A DNA stretch of 64,000 nt. Origin: Muribaculaceae bacterium. GTDB taxonomy: Bacteria; Bacteroidota; Bacteroidia; Bacteroidales; Muribaculaceae. Positions 8,660-18,633 of the stretch are shown piece by piece. The stretch covers positions 1 to 64,000 of the forward strand of contig JAIDTL010000038.1 of NCBI GenBank assembly GCA_029060725.1. The letters are read 5' to 3'. The translations under genes and the position numbers were made by a program. Below the pieces are notes generated by a model. The model had not been told where the DNA came from. It saw only the letters and a program-made list of their open reading frames with translations, and searched no databases. Within the stretch, counting starts at the first letter, position 1. Every line of letters starts with the position of its first letter.

Positions 8660-9232
8660 ATGAAAAAGGGCTCTTTCATCTTTATTCTTTGCCTATTGTG
8701 CGTAGCTTTATGCTCTGCGCGAGATCTCAAACGCGGCTACCGAGGCTTCGTTGAGTGGGAAACGTCCTATGGGAAAACCGATTACTGGAATGACGCACTT
8801 TTGGCTTATGATAATGATAACCTCCTGTTCTTAGGCATTACTACTTCTCATGGCTACCAATTTAATCCTCATTTCTATTTGGGAGCAGGATGTATGTTTT
8901 CATGTGCTTCCCCCACTGGAGACATGACTATACCCATTTTCGCAGATATCAGATATGATGCCAAATTCGGGAAATTCACTCCTTTTGTTGACTTTAGAGG
9001 TGGTTTCTATTTCGATGGCGGATCAGAATGCGACTTGTATATGGTCCCAACAATTGGATACTCATTCCAAAAGTCTAAGAAACTGAATTTTAATGTAGGG
9101 GCAGGACTCACGATAAGAGGTAATAAAATTATAGAAAATAAAGTTGAGAACGGACAGTTGATAGCACTCCCTGTAATATCACACCGGATCAATACACTCT
9201 TCACAATCCGTTTCGGAATTGATTTTAAATAA
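8660..9232 (+). CDS. Outer-membrane beta-barrel protein, paralogue 1
   Basis: A 190-residue protein with a signal peptide (MKKGSFIFILCLLCVALCSA) followed by RDLKRGYRGFVEWE. The rest alternates short beta strands (YQFNPHFYLGAGCMFS, IFADIRYDAKFGKFTPFVDFRGGFYF, TIGYSFQKSKKLNFNVGAGL) and ends in the aromatic-terminated strand FTIRFGIDFK, as expected for a small eight-stranded barrel of the OmpA/OmpW-like type. The next gene, 37 bases downstream, is a clear paralogue and probably co-transcribed. A TATCTTTG box lies 18 bases before the ATG. No specific function is known. Confidence 0.75.
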   Translation: MKKGSFIFILCLLCVALCSARDLKRGYRGFVEWETSYGKTDYWNDALLAYDNDNLLFLGITTSHGYQFNPHFYLGAGCMFSCASPTGDMTIPIFADIRYDAKFGKFTPFVDFRGGFYFDGGSECDLYMVPTIGYSFQKSKKLNFNVGAGLTIRGNKIIENKVENGQLIALPVISHRINTLFTIRFGIDFK

Positions 9233-9269
9233 AAATAAGATACTTAAACTCCCAAAAATATTAGATCTT

Positions 9270-9839
9270 ATGAAAAACAAATTATTTTTGATGGTTATTT
9301 CCATCTTGCTCACCACGGGTGTCTATGCTCGAGATCTCAATCGCGGCTACAGAGGATTCGTGGAATGGGACAATGCGATAGGGAATACAGACTATCGAAA
9401 GAAAGGTGTTGGACAATATGGAAATGGGACATTATGGTTTCTTGGTATTTCCACATCCCATGGATATCAATTTAACAATCATTGGTTTCTCGGAGCCGGA
9501 GCAATGATATCTTGTGGATTTCCAAAAAATGATAAGGTTATTCCTGGTTTTGCAGAAGTGAGATATGACACAAATTTAGGTAAATTCACTCCATTTGCAG
9601 ATTTACGTGCCGGTTATTATTTTGACGGGCTATCTGAAGGAGGTCTGTACCTATCGCCAACTATTGGATATACATTTCGTACGACTAAAAATCTAAACTT
9701 TAACTTTGGTATCGGAATGACATTGAAGTCCTTTACCAAACATATCTATACCCACACTGGCAACAATCCGGGACTAATTAATACAGAAATCAATTACTAT
9801 CCTTTACTGGCTGTCAGAATTGGCATTGAATTTCAATAG
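9270..9839 (+). CDS. Outer-membrane beta-barrel protein, paralogue 2
   Basis: A 189-residue protein from ATG 9270. The frame is open further upstream to 9219, but MKNKLFLMVISILLTTGVYA is the signal peptide. It shares with its upstream neighbour the segment RDLNRGYRGFVEWD, the strand block GISTSHGYQFNNHWFLGAG, AEVRYDTNLGKFTPFADLRAGYYF and a terminal barrel strand VRIGIEFQ. The two genes are probably a tandem duplication in one operon. A strong hairpin at 9868-9898 follows. Small barrel of unknown function. Confidence 0.75.
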   Translation: MKNKLFLMVISILLTTGVYARDLNRGYRGFVEWDNAIGNTDYRKKGVGQYGNGTLWFLGISTSHGYQFNNHWFLGAGAMISCGFPKNDKVIPGFAEVRYDTNLGKFTPFADLRAGYYFDGLSEGGLYLSPTIGYTFRTTKNLNFNFGIGMTLKSFTKHIYTHTGNNPGLINTEINYYPLLAVRIGIEFQ

Positions 9840-9867
9840 AAATATCGTCTTTTCATCTAATATACAA

Positions 9868-9898
9868 TGTAGGCTCCTCCAACACGGAAGAGCCTACA
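9868..9898. terminator. Bidirectional terminator hairpin
   Basis: TGTAGGCTC (9868-9876) and GAGCCTACA (9890-9898) form a 9-bp perfect stem with a 13-base loop. It lies between the convergent genes ending at 9839 and 9947, with A/T-rich flanks on both sides. Confidence 0.75.
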
Positions 9899-9946
9899 AT
9901 TTATCTATATCTTACTATTCAAATGGTATGATTTTCAACTATGCTA

Positions 9947-11005
9947 TTATTTACGAATGAACTTCTTACCATTCTGGATAAGGATTCCCTTAGCATCTGC
10001 ATTTACGCGTACACCCATCAAGTTATAGATAGGAGCATCAGCATTGTTGTCTACAGCTACAGATTTTACACCAGAAACGAGGATTTCTGGGAATTCTACA
10101 CGGGGAGCTGTTACATTACCTTCTCCATCAGTTACCTCCTCAAATACGATAGATGGAGCCTCTTCTGTGTAAACGAAGCCTCCGCAAGCTGCCTTTGAAC
10201 CAAGAGCTGAGAAATAGTAGTCAGCACCCTCATAAACAGGGAATGAAAGGAAACCAGTTGATTCACCGGGTGCCTTCTCGAAACCTGCTGCATTCCAAGG
10301 CATAGCAGGCTTAGTCTGGCCGGGGATATCTTCCATTACTCCGGCATACTGCTGATCGGGATCATCCTTCACTGTAGGATTGGAGGCGGCTGCTACGATT
10401 TCCCCTGTGACTTTGTTTGCCCAAAGCTTAAGGCCTGCTTCATCAGTTTTCTGCTTTGTGGCAGGGATAAGATATTTTGAAGCATCGGGAGCATCGAAGT
10501 TGATATAACCTTCGCCATCGTCAGGCATTGCATAATAGATCTTCTGGCTTCCATCAGACCATCCAAGGCTATAGATAATAGCACCTGTAGTACCTTCAAA
10601 TACAAGATACTGCTTGTTCGGATTCAACTTAGTGAAGACAGTCATGTAGCCATCCTTGTTAGCTGTCATCTTGAATACGGCACCTGCACTCATCACACCA
10701 GCCTCAAAGCTCACAAATGTAGGATTAGCATTACCTACAGCACCGTTACCGAGCTGAATTGCCTCACCATTGACAGTTACATTACGATAGGTCTTGTACG
10801 TAGTTGTTGTTCCCCAGCTGTCTGCATAAGCAAGACCAAAGGAGCCAGCCTCATTTTCAAGGATGGTCATTGCTGGTAGATCAGCTTTTGTTCCGGAAAG
10901 ACCTGCAGCCTCGAGCTCTTCGTTACTTGCCAATCCGACTACAACCTGTGCGTTAGCCATACCTGCGAATGCAGCTACAGCGATAAGAAGTAATGATTTT
11001 TTCAT
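9947..11005 (-). CDS. Secreted protein with sorting tail, last gene of the SusCD operon
   Basis: A 352-residue protein with a signal peptide (MKKSLLLIAVAAFAGMANA). I do not recognise the body, which is rich in Gly, Ala and aromatic residues and looks beta-rich. The last 40 residues, APIYNLMGVRVN then AKGILIQNGKKFIRK, form a Por-type sorting tail. The lyase ending at 25084 has a close match to it (AKGIIIQNGKKVLK), so both are probably exported by the same type IX-like route and kept on the surface. It follows the small lipoprotein gene of the SusCD operon, separated by a strong hairpin at 11041-11070. A role in binding the polysaccharide handled by SusC/SusD is an inference from position. Confidence 0.7.
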   Translation of the reverse strand: MKKSLLLIAVAAFAGMANAQVVVGLASNEELEAAGLSGTKADLPAMTILENEAGSFGLAYADSWGTTTTYKTYRNVTVNGEAIQLGNGAVGNANPTFVSFEAGVMSAGAVFKMTANKDGYMTVFTKLNPNKQYLVFEGTTGAIIYSLGWSDGSQKIYYAMPDDGEGYINFDAPDASKYLIPATKQKTDEAGLKLWANKVTGEIVAAASNPTVKDDPDQQYAGVMEDIPGQTKPAMPWNAAGFEKAPGESTGFLSFPVYEGADYYFSALGSKAACGGFVYTEEAPSIVFEEVTDGEGNVTAPRVEFPEILVSGVKSVAVDNNADAPIYNLMGVRVNADAKGILIQNGKKFIRK

Positions 11006-11040
11006 TGAAAAATTAATTAAAAGTTAGATATTGATTTGAT

Positions 11041-11070
11041 TGCAGTGGCGGACTTTTGTCCGCCACTGCA
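11041..11070 (-). terminator. Strong hairpin between operon genes
   Basis: A 13-bp perfect stem, TGCAGTGGCGGAC and its complement, with a four-base loop. The T run lies on the plus-strand side, so on the minus strand it is better seen as an attenuator or an mRNA end-protecting stem between the lipoprotein gene and the secreted-protein gene than as a full terminator. Confidence 0.6.
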
Positions 11071-11075
11071 GTTTT

Positions 11076-11567
11076 TTACTGCTTATGTCCTATAAATTCA
11101 AAATTATAGATTGTCTCTTTGTGCTTTACAACGACAGCCACACTATAATTGAAATTCACATCTCCTTCAGGAGTCACTTTTCCTGTAAAAGTAAAGCCAA
11201 ACGGATTCAAAGCATACACATTCCAGAATGAAAGAACATTCGAACTGAGTTTAGATACGTTGCAGGCGGATGTTTCTGCCTTTGCACCAAGATTTACTGT
11301 TTTTGGATCATCTGATACAATGGATACATTTGCAACATTATTGCCAAGTTCTTCACTATTGGAGAAAGTCAGAGAGCCTGTTGCTGATGATACGTCTCCT
11401 GTAACAGTATTCGTACTCGTCCATGTACCAGTATATGTACCTGCGATGAGTTTCTCCGCGTTGTCAAAACCACCTGTAGGTGGCATCTCTTCATTTTTGC
11501 CAGTGCAGGCTGAAAGACCGAGCATCAAGCAAAGACAGAAGAATATAGATTTATATAAAGCTTTCAT
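11076..11567 (-). CDS. Small lipoprotein of the SusCD operon
   Basis: A 163-residue protein with a lipoprotein signal peptide whose lipobox is LSAC (Cys at about residue 21), followed by a short polar linker KNEEMPPTGG. The mature part has beta-strand patterns (IAGTYTGTWTSTNTVTG, ATGSLTFSNS, FGFTFTGKVTPEGDVNFNYSVAVVV). It starts 22 bases after the SusD stop and so belongs to the same transcript. In such operons this position often holds a surface glycan-binding lipoprotein, but the sequence shows no named domain, so glycan binding is only suggested by context. Confidence 0.7.
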   Translation of the reverse strand: MKALYKSIFFCLCLMLGLSACTGKNEEMPPTGGFDNAEKLIAGTYTGTWTSTNTVTGDVSSATGSLTFSNSEELGNNVANVSIVSDDPKTVNLGAKAETSACNVSKLSSNVLSFWNVYALNPFGFTFTGKVTPEGDVNFNYSVAVVVKHKETIYNFEFIGHKQ

Positions 11568-11589
11568 TATTCTCTTTCTTATGAAATTT

Positions 11590-13446
11590 TTAATATCCTG
11601 GATTCTGATCAGCAGAAGATATTGCCTTGTTGCTGTCTATTTCGTCCTGAGGTATCGGTCTATACCATTTGATTTCTCCTGCTGCGTTGCTCATTGCGCT
11701 TACGTTCTTAATGAAACGGCTAAATTCAAGATTGTAGCGAACAAGTTGCTTTGTACGTCGAAGATCGAAGTAGCGAGTTCTTTCTGCATAGCATTCACGC
11801 GCACGCTCATCAAGGATGAGATCGAGAGGAACGAACGTAAAATTGGCACTCGTCACGTATGGAGCCTCATATGCGCCAAAAGAAGCCAACTCAGAAGCAC
11901 CGGCACGCTTCCGGACTGCATTGATGTACTTGAGGGAGTTAGCCTGATCACCGGCAAGAAGATAAGCTTCTGCGGCAACGAGATACATCTCACTTACATG
12001 GAGGATAGGCACATCACGGTAATCCTGATTTCCAGTCACTGCCTCACTTCTGGGATCATCATATTTAGTCACACATGTACCGTTGTTGGCAGATTCGCGA
12101 ATAAAATCGGTGTACGGAACAGTCTTTTTCGATGGCATAGTGCCATTGCTATTGAACTCCCATTTTGTGACAGTCTCGCCTGTGATAATAGCAGCAAACG
12201 GTTCATTAACACCATAAGTGTTATTAGCGAATTTCTTCAGGATTCTTCCATCAGCTATCATCTGACGAATATCAGCCTCTGCCTCTGCTACAGTAGTTGC
12301 CGGGGGATAGATCCTCATTGCGATTGGAAGATCATGTTGCTCTTCGGGCGTACAGTTATACCACGCCATATATCCCTGTGTTCCCCACTCCGCATTCTTA
12401 GTTTCAGGATTGATAGGAGCATTATAGAAGAAAGTCATGAAAGTACCTTCGAAACGAGTGTCACCTTTCTCGAAGAGAGAAGCAGCCTTCTGAGAGCAGC
12501 AGTTAGTACCACCGCCACCTGTACCTTTCTGACCGGTCTGGACACAGTTGCTATAATACGCCATATAGTTGTTCATCAACGAATGTCCGTTGGTAGCCTT
12601 ATTACCAGGGTAGCCGTCCTTGTCATACTGAGCAGAGAAAATCTCCTCTTCATTACCTTCGTTATTCCAAGCCCACTTCTCCGCAAAAGGCATGGTGAGC
12701 TGAATTCCCATTATCGCTTTATCAGCCCATTCCACAGCTTTCTTGAAATACTTGGTATCGTTGACTGTATAAGTTCCTGCTGCAGCGTTTACCAGGGAAG
12801 TGTCAAGATCCCAGCCGGCGGCAAGGGCGATCTTTGCAGCTATTGCTGCAACTGCCTGCTTGCTTGCTACACCGGTATGACTTTGCTGTTCGAGAGGAGA
12901 ATTGTTATAGAGGTCCTCGCATTCAGCCAACATGTTAGCATAGCATTCCTCAAGAGGAGTTCTCGGGAATTCATTCTGCGCAGTCTGAACATATTCTGTA
13001 ACATAGGGTACACTACCGAACTGCTGAGTGAGATAATAGAAACCCAATACACGAATGAATCTACCCTCAGCTGCCAACTGAGCATTATCGCCCGCATAGT
13101 GAATGAGACAGTTAGCACGGTTGATCATATACATCACATTCTGATAATATGATTTGACTGTAGAATTATCAGGAGTGACCGTGAACATTGAGAAAGTACC
13201 GTCGTCCGCACTACGAGGATTTATAAAGAGGTCGCCAGCCTGATCAAGCATATCGATATGAGTAGCGATATATCTTACTTTGTCATACACGACCGGACGA
13301 ATCTGGTCAGGATGCTCAGGGAAATACACATCTGCATCTTCTGCATTGGAGAGGTTTCTCGCATCAAGGAAATCCGAGCAACCTGTGAGTCCAGACAGGA
13401 GGAACGCGCCGCCCAATCCGAGCATATAATATTTAAATCTTTTCAT
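11590..13446 (-). CDS. susD: SusD/RagB-family outer-membrane nutrient-binding lipoprotein
   Basis: A 618-residue lipoprotein with lipobox LTGC near residue 23 (MKRFKYYMLGLGGAFLLSGLTGC in outline). It has SusD-like TPR helices in the first half (YVTEYVQTAQNEFPRTPLEECYANMLAECEDLYNN) and the typical SusD C-terminus, with DVPILHVSEMYLVAAEAYLLAG and LDERARECYAERTRYFDLRRTKQL. SusD proteins form a lid on the SusC channel and bind oligosaccharides. The gene starts 18 bases after susC ends, in the same operon. The ligand cannot be deduced from this gene alone. Confidence 0.95.
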   Translation of the reverse strand: MKRFKYYMLGLGGAFLLSGLTGCSDFLDARNLSNAEDADVYFPEHPDQIRPVVYDKVRYIATHIDMLDQAGDLFINPRSADDGTFSMFTVTPDNSTVKSYYQNVMYMINRANCLIHYAGDNAQLAAEGRFIRVLGFYYLTQQFGSVPYVTEYVQTAQNEFPRTPLEECYANMLAECEDLYNNSPLEQQSHTGVASKQAVAAIAAKIALAAGWDLDTSLVNAAAGTYTVNDTKYFKKAVEWADKAIMGIQLTMPFAEKWAWNNEGNEEEIFSAQYDKDGYPGNKATNGHSLMNNYMAYYSNCVQTGQKGTGGGGTNCCSQKAASLFEKGDTRFEGTFMTFFYNAPINPETKNAEWGTQGYMAWYNCTPEEQHDLPIAMRIYPPATTVAEAEADIRQMIADGRILKKFANNTYGVNEPFAAIITGETVTKWEFNSNGTMPSKKTVPYTDFIRESANNGTCVTKYDDPRSEAVTGNQDYRDVPILHVSEMYLVAAEAYLLAGDQANSLKYINAVRKRAGASELASFGAYEAPYVTSANFTFVPLDLILDERARECYAERTRYFDLRRTKQLVRYNLEFSRFIKNVSAMSNAAGEIKWYRPIPQDEIDSNKAISSADQNPGY

Positions 13447-13464
13447 AATAAGTATTTCCTATAG

Positions 13465-16400
13465 TTAGAAAGTAATGTTTGCACCGAACTCGTATGTGAC
13501 AGTGCTTGGACCATCATTCTTATTAGAGGCAGTGGCCCATTCAGGATCAAAGCCTTTATACTTAGACCAGACGAACGGATTTGTCACATTAACATAAAGC
13601 CTAAGCTTGCTACAACCGAACTTCTGGGTAATCTCGCGAGAGAAATCATAACCAAGTGAAATATGCTGAACCTTCCAGAAGGAACCATCAATCACCTGCT
13701 TCGCATTATAACTATTGTCATTGTTGTTATAACCAAAATAGGAAGCAGCCGGGCCCAGACCGTCATTTCCACCAGCGTTCACAAGAGGCCATGTACCATA
13801 ATAGGTCTCGGTCTGATAAACAGGATTAATAAGAGTTCCGTCAGCACGCACACCATCGCAATCCAACAGCATACCTGCAGGGATATAGTTATCCATCATG
13901 ACTTTTCCGCGACCTCGGTCATGCCAGTCAAACCAGTCGCCGGCCATGAAGGGAGATACGCACTTAAAGCCCATTTTAGTGTAGATCGAAAAACCGAAAT
14001 CAATAGAGCCACCCTTCTTAGGAAGGCGATAAGACAGATTAGAAATAATAGCACCTGTAAGCTTCGGGTTGCCGTTCATAATCACACGGTCGTTTTCATC
14101 CCACTTACCGTCGCCGTTAACATCTCTGATAATGGGCTGACCTTCAGACTGACCGTAGCAAGCATAGTAATAGTCACATTCCCTTACAGTCTGTCCGGGG
14201 GTAAAACCTTTATCGATAGCAATCTGGTGGTTTGGCACAGTCATGTTTCTATCCGAAACAATACCGTCCCATGCATAGGAAAAAGTATTGTTTATAGGTT
14301 GTCCAACAAAGAGAGTACCGCCTGGACCATTGATAACTTGATCAGATATGCCGTTGATTTGAAGCACTTTGTTGTCATTATGTGAGAGATTGAGTGTTGT
14401 AGTCCACGTCCAATCCTTAGTGTCAATATTCGTCGTAGTAATACTGAATTCCACACCAGTATTTCTGACAGAACCTATATTGGTATAGACTTTATCATAA
14501 CCAGTCTCCATTGGAAGAGGCATGTTATAAAGCAGCTCCTTGGAAGTCTTGTGATACCACTCAATGCTACCGGTGATCCTATTATTGAGGAAGCCGTAAT
14601 CCAGACCGATGTTATACTCGTGAGAAGATTCCCACTGTATTTCCTTATCAACAATTCCGGAAGGATAGAAGCCATCGACGTATGTACCTCCGAATGGATA
14701 GAAGCTTGAAGAAGAAACGCCAACGATAGTTTCATACTTACCTACGCCGGTATTGTTACCGGTCACACCATAGCTGAGACGAACCTTAAGATTATTCAGC
14801 CACCACTTCTGGAGGAAACTTTCCTCTGCTATATTCCAACCAAGAGCGACAGAGGGGAAACAACCCCAACGATAACCGGGAGCGAACTTGGAAGAACCGT
14901 CCCAACGAACAGTTGCAGTGACCATATACCTGCTTTTCCATGAATAATTGGCACGGATAGCAATTGATTCCATAGACTCCTCAGCAAAAGCCGAACTTAC
15001 GGAAGCCTCACCTTTAGTGCCGGTGCCGAGATTCCACCATTTAGTCTGTTCGATCGGATTGATGGCAGTCTCTTCATAAGTCTCCGCGTTATCTTTTCTC
15101 GCTGAGTACAGGGCCATGGCATTAATGCTGTGGTCGCCAAAGCTTCGGATGTAGCTCAAGACATTATCCCAAGTCCAACCATAGCTTGTATAATTCTTTA
15201 CAGTAGCTGTCCTCGTTTCGTTGTCGACCCAAGTCTTACCTGTCTGAGGATTGGTGAAACCAACATATTTACCGTTGCGATAGGAAGTGTAAGTAGGCGA
15301 TATGGTCGTCTTGAAACTAAGGCCCGGAATTATATTAAACTGAGCATAAATATTGCCAAGCAAACGATAAGTCTTGCGTTTTTCTACTGAGTTCTTCATC
15401 CTATCAAGAGGATTGATAAAGTCCGAGAACTGGTTGGCATCGGTATTGAGAGTAGCCTTATTACCTGGGAAGTGGACAGTATTTCCATCTTCATCGAAAG
15501 GAATCATATAAGGATTCACACGATATGCCTGAGCTACTGCATCGCTGTCAGCATAGTCATTGTTGATCTGTGCGAGATTGAAATTGAAACCGGCACTGAT
15601 TACCTTATTCAAAGTCGCGTCGACACTTCCCTTGAAGGAGAATGTGCTCTTGCCATCACCTTTATATGTACCCTCGACATTCTCGTAACCGAGGCCGAAA
15701 TGATAGTTAACCTTCTCACCGGCACCTGATACAGAAACGTAGTGATTCTGCTGATGACCATCCTGTGTCACAAGTCCTGGCCAGTAATAAGTAGCGTTAT
15801 TAGCCAGCATTTCCTTCATGATATAAGGAGATGTGATATCTCCCTGAGCCTGCTGAAGAAGTGCCTGACCAATACCCATAGCAGATGGAAGGGCTCCGAA
15901 AGTGGTCTGAGGCTCCCATGCCGTCACGCCACCCGTAGGCTGGGTAAACTTCATGAAACGGTAACGATACCACTGGTCGCCATCCATAAACTGGGGCATG
16001 CGTGCAATCTTGCTGACACCGTAATAGCCATCGTATGAAATAGTAGCCTTCGTTCCCTTATTGACATTCGCACCACTCTTCGTAGTGATCATTACAACAC
16101 CCGCTGTAGCGCGCGAACCATAAATTGCGGTAGAAGATGCATCTTTCAAGATATCAACTCGTTCAATATCCTGAGGATTAAGGAAAGAGATATCGCTTGT
16201 CTGAATTCCATCAACCACATATAGAGGCTTAGTATCAGAGTTAATCGAAGACTTACCACGGATTTCTATGTCAATCGTACCGTTTGTACGTCCGGTAGCT
16301 TTCGTAATACTAACGCCTGGAACTGTACCCTGCATAGCCTCAAGCACAGAAGCCGATCCCTTAGCAGTAATCTGACCGGCGTCTACCACAGACACAGAGC

Positions 16401-16800
16401 CTGTAAGGTCAGCTTTCTTGATCTGGCCATAGCCGACTACCACAAGCTCGTCAAGTGACTGAGAGTCTTCGCTCATCTTGATGTCGATGCGGGTGCGTCC
16501 CTTTACGTCTACCACTTGCTGTGAGTAGCCAATGTAAGAGAACACCAGTTTCCCCTTCGAAGGAACGTTTTTTAATGAATAATTGCCGTCAAAGTCCGTG
16601 GCTGTGCCATTGGATGTGCCCTCCACCATGACTGTAACGCCGATAAGGGGTTCGCCTTGGTCGTCAAGTACCGTACCCGATACGTCGACATTCTGTGCGA
16701 ACGCGGGAATCGCCAGCAACATGGCGATTAAGGTCAGGAATGTCTTCCGTAGGAAGGACCCGCCCTTTTCTCGTTTCGATGTTAGTTTAATTTTGGTCAT
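13465..16800 (-). CDS. susC: SusC/RagA-family TonB-dependent outer-membrane transporter
   Basis: A 1111-residue protein from ATG 16800 (MTKIKLTSKREKG). An upstream in-frame ATG at 16857 is less likely because the signal segment LRKTFLTLIAMLLAIPAFA follows the chosen start. Order of domains: carboxypeptidase-like beta-sandwich (VSGTVLDDQGEPLIGVTVMV), the family signature DELVVVGYG, the plug with VLEAMQGTVPGVSI and PLYVVDGI, and a 22-strand barrel ending in VTYEFGANITF. SusC proteins import glycans with TonB energy together with SusD. The gene heads a four-gene operon and has an excellent promoter at 16932-16963. Confidence 0.96.
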   Translation of the reverse strand: MTKIKLTSKREKGGSFLRKTFLTLIAMLLAIPAFAQNVDVSGTVLDDQGEPLIGVTVMVEGTSNGTATDFDGNYSLKNVPSKGKLVFSYIGYSQQVVDVKGRTRIDIKMSEDSQSLDELVVVGYGQIKKADLTGSVSVVDAGQITAKGSASVLEAMQGTVPGVSITKATGRTNGTIDIEIRGKSSINSDTKPLYVVDGIQTSDISFLNPQDIERVDILKDASSTAIYGSRATAGVVMITTKSGANVNKGTKATISYDGYYGVSKIARMPQFMDGDQWYRYRFMKFTQPTGGVTAWEPQTTFGALPSAMGIGQALLQQAQGDITSPYIMKEMLANNATYYWPGLVTQDGHQQNHYVSVSGAGEKVNYHFGLGYENVEGTYKGDGKSTFSFKGSVDATLNKVISAGFNFNLAQINNDYADSDAVAQAYRVNPYMIPFDEDGNTVHFPGNKATLNTDANQFSDFINPLDRMKNSVEKRKTYRLLGNIYAQFNIIPGLSFKTTISPTYTSYRNGKYVGFTNPQTGKTWVDNETRTATVKNYTSYGWTWDNVLSYIRSFGDHSINAMALYSARKDNAETYEETAINPIEQTKWWNLGTGTKGEASVSSAFAEESMESIAIRANYSWKSRYMVTATVRWDGSSKFAPGYRWGCFPSVALGWNIAEESFLQKWWLNNLKVRLSYGVTGNNTGVGKYETIVGVSSSSFYPFGGTYVDGFYPSGIVDKEIQWESSHEYNIGLDYGFLNNRITGSIEWYHKTSKELLYNMPLPMETGYDKVYTNIGSVRNTGVEFSITTTNIDTKDWTWTTTLNLSHNDNKVLQINGISDQVINGPGGTLFVGQPINNTFSYAWDGIVSDRNMTVPNHQIAIDKGFTPGQTVRECDYYYACYGQSEGQPIIRDVNGDGKWDENDRVIMNGNPKLTGAIISNLSYRLPKKGGSIDFGFSIYTKMGFKCVSPFMAGDWFDWHDRGRGKVMMDNYIPAGMLLDCDGVRADGTLINPVYQTETYYGTWPLVNAGGNDGLGPAASYFGYNNNDNSYNAKQVIDGSFWKVQHISLGYDFSREITQKFGCSKLRLYVNVTNPFVWSKYKGFDPEWATASNKNDGPSTVTYEFGANITF

Positions 16801-16931
16801 AATACATGTTATGATGTTTGATTGATAATACTTGCATATCAAGTGGTTACACACCACCTTGAATTTAAGTCGAAGTCAATTTTTTATTATATTCCTTATG
16901 TATTTTAAGGTTAAACGATAGGTTTAGCACA

Positions 16932-16963
16932 CAAAATTAGAGAAACTTCTTAAATTATCCAAA
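16932..16963 (-). promoter_or_regulatory. Bacteroidetes promoter of the susCD operon
   Basis: On the minus strand TTTG (16960-16963), 20 bases, TAATTTTG (16932-16939). This exactly fits TTTG-N19-20-TAnnTTTG and leaves a 5' leader of about 125 bases before the susC ATG. Confidence 0.8.
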
Positions 16964-17136
16964 TAAATTTGAAAAAAAAACTTAATTTTTAACAAAAAAA
17001 TCTAACCCCTCAAGTCTCCCTCATTCTTTCACATCCTTAACATACTCCCCAAAAACCGATTCCCAAACCCATAATCTCGCTCGCTTGCGCTTAGCATTTC
17101 ATGATAGAAGCAGCCTCTGATACTTCTACCGAGCCA

Positions 17137-17175
17137 ACACAACGTAATAAAGCATGCTCCGCATGCGCCCCACCG
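17137..17175. repeat. Single half-unit of the 86-bp repeat
   Basis: CAACGTAATAAAGCATGCTC and the following CGCATGCGCCCCACCGAGTC repeat the second hairpin of the array at 2409-2838. The rest of 16964-17255 is AT-rich with TTGATCGTTCATCG low-complexity runs and no gene. Confidence 0.8.
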
Positions 17176-17255
17176 AGTCCCTAACCAAAATTGATAGTTG
17201 ATCGTTCATCGTTGATAGTTGATCGTTCATAGTTTATCGTTAAAAAAAATCTGGT

Positions 17256-18608
17256 TTATATTAGTATTGGTCCATTCTTGTCAAGACGATTATCGAAAAA
17301 TAGAGAAAAATATATCGGCACATAGTGAATCTTACCATCGCTTTCCACTATCCGGCTATTAGAAAGCACATATCCTTGCTCAATTCCATACTCTGGATTT
17401 GACACAAATCTGGTTATAGCTACATGTCTTTTATAATCCTTTCCTGATTTGACCTCTATTGGAACCACCGACAACGAATCGTAGTCATCATATAAGAAAT
17501 CCACCTCTCCTCTATTCCGATTATCATAATAGAAAAGTTTGTTTTCATTCGCAGCAAGCTGACATGCAACAGCACATTCATATACAGAGCCAAGGTTTAT
17601 GCCACATTCTGTAAGAAGCACAGGAGCCGGGTTAGCTCTATATAACGCAGCTGTCAGTAGCCCGGGATCATTGAAATATAGCTTAATAAGATTTTTATGT
17701 TCTGTTTCAGCCAATGGAAATCTTGGGTTTGAGATCGCACTCACTCCCAAAGCCGTACCGGAACTAATAAGATACTCCACTTCCTCTTCATAGTCAGATG
17801 CCCTTTTTCCTTTGATATTTTCTATTTCTTTATATATTATTCGCTTCTTCTTATTCTCCATATTGGAAGGAATGAGACTGTAGATGCGCCCTATCTTTAA
17901 TGAATGTTCTTTATCGTATTTTGCAGCATCAATCTTATATAGATCGGATATCGTCTGCTGTATTGCCCTGACTTGTATTAGGTCATGGCTTCCAAGGTAT
18001 TTATTTACCGCCTCGGGTAATCCTCCAACTAATAGATATCTTTTATATAAATCCATTATCCTATCATGAATTCCTTCTGATATAGTATTTAAATTGTGAA
18101 AAGATTCACGAAGCAAATCTATCACAGCTTGTCCTATATTATTGGCAATCATAAATTCTTCGAAATCGAGAGGATACATATTTATTATATCGATGCTTCC
18201 AAGTGGTATGGAATTCGACTTCTTTAGCGTCACTCCAAGAAGCGACCCGCTCGCAACATACCTATATCTCCTATCTTCCCTTAGAAACTTTAACAATGTA
18301 AGCAAATGGGGATATTCCTGAATCTCATCAAGGAAAATCAACGTGTCTGAAAAATCTCCTAATGGTTCAGACGAGAAAGCTGCCAATGACAGATAGAAGT
18401 CTTCGAGACTCCTGACTCTTTTGAAAATACCATTATTTTCTGCGTCCTCAATGAGGTTGATTTCTACAATATGCTTAAAAAATTTATCTGCGCAATATCT
18501 GATAATAAATGATTTTCCCACCTGACGAGCCCCTGTCACTAATAAGACCTTATCTGAATCAGAAGCAAAATATTCCTCTATACGTTTTTCAACCTTTCTA
18601 AATAACAT
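17256..18608 (-). CDS. AAA_14/DUF4143 ATPase
   Basis: A 450-residue protein. Walker A is VTGARQVGKSF (residues about 25-35) and Walker B is LIFLDEIQEYP (about 90-100). A sensor-like ASGSLLG follows, then the DUF4143 C-terminal region with YLLVGGLPEAV, a YFNDPGLL motif, and a nuclease-like EVDFLYDDYDSLSVVPIEVKSG. Proteins of this family are frequent in Bacteroidales and have no firm function. The C-terminal E/D-x-n-E-V-K pattern resembles a PD-(D/E)XK fold. Upstream are three 33-bp direct repeats that overlap the promoter and leader, the same arrangement as at the related gene at 46650. Confidence 0.88.
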   Translation of the reverse strand: MLFRKVEKRIEEYFASDSDKVLLVTGARQVGKSFIIRYCADKFFKHIVEINLIEDAENNGIFKRVRSLEDFYLSLAAFSSEPLGDFSDTLIFLDEIQEYPHLLTLLKFLREDRRYRYVASGSLLGVTLKKSNSIPLGSIDIINMYPLDFEEFMIANNIGQAVIDLLRESFHNLNTISEGIHDRIMDLYKRYLLVGGLPEAVNKYLGSHDLIQVRAIQQTISDLYKIDAAKYDKEHSLKIGRIYSLIPSNMENKKKRIIYKEIENIKGKRASDYEEEVEYLISSGTALGVSAISNPRFPLAETEHKNLIKLYFNDPGLLTAALYRANPAPVLLTECGINLGSVYECAVACQLAANENKLFYYDNRNRGEVDFLYDDYDSLSVVPIEVKSGKDYKRHVAITRFVSNPEYGIEQGYVLSNSRIVESDGKIHYVPIYFSLFFDNRLDKNGPILI

Positions 18609-18633
18609 CTTTTCAATAATTTAAATAATAGAA

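Noticed and set aside
11149-13152. A long plus-strand open frame opposite susD and the small lipoprotein gene
   Set aside because: It is the mirror of well-supported minus-strand genes, has no signal, domain or promoter, and its residue mix is that of an antisense frame.
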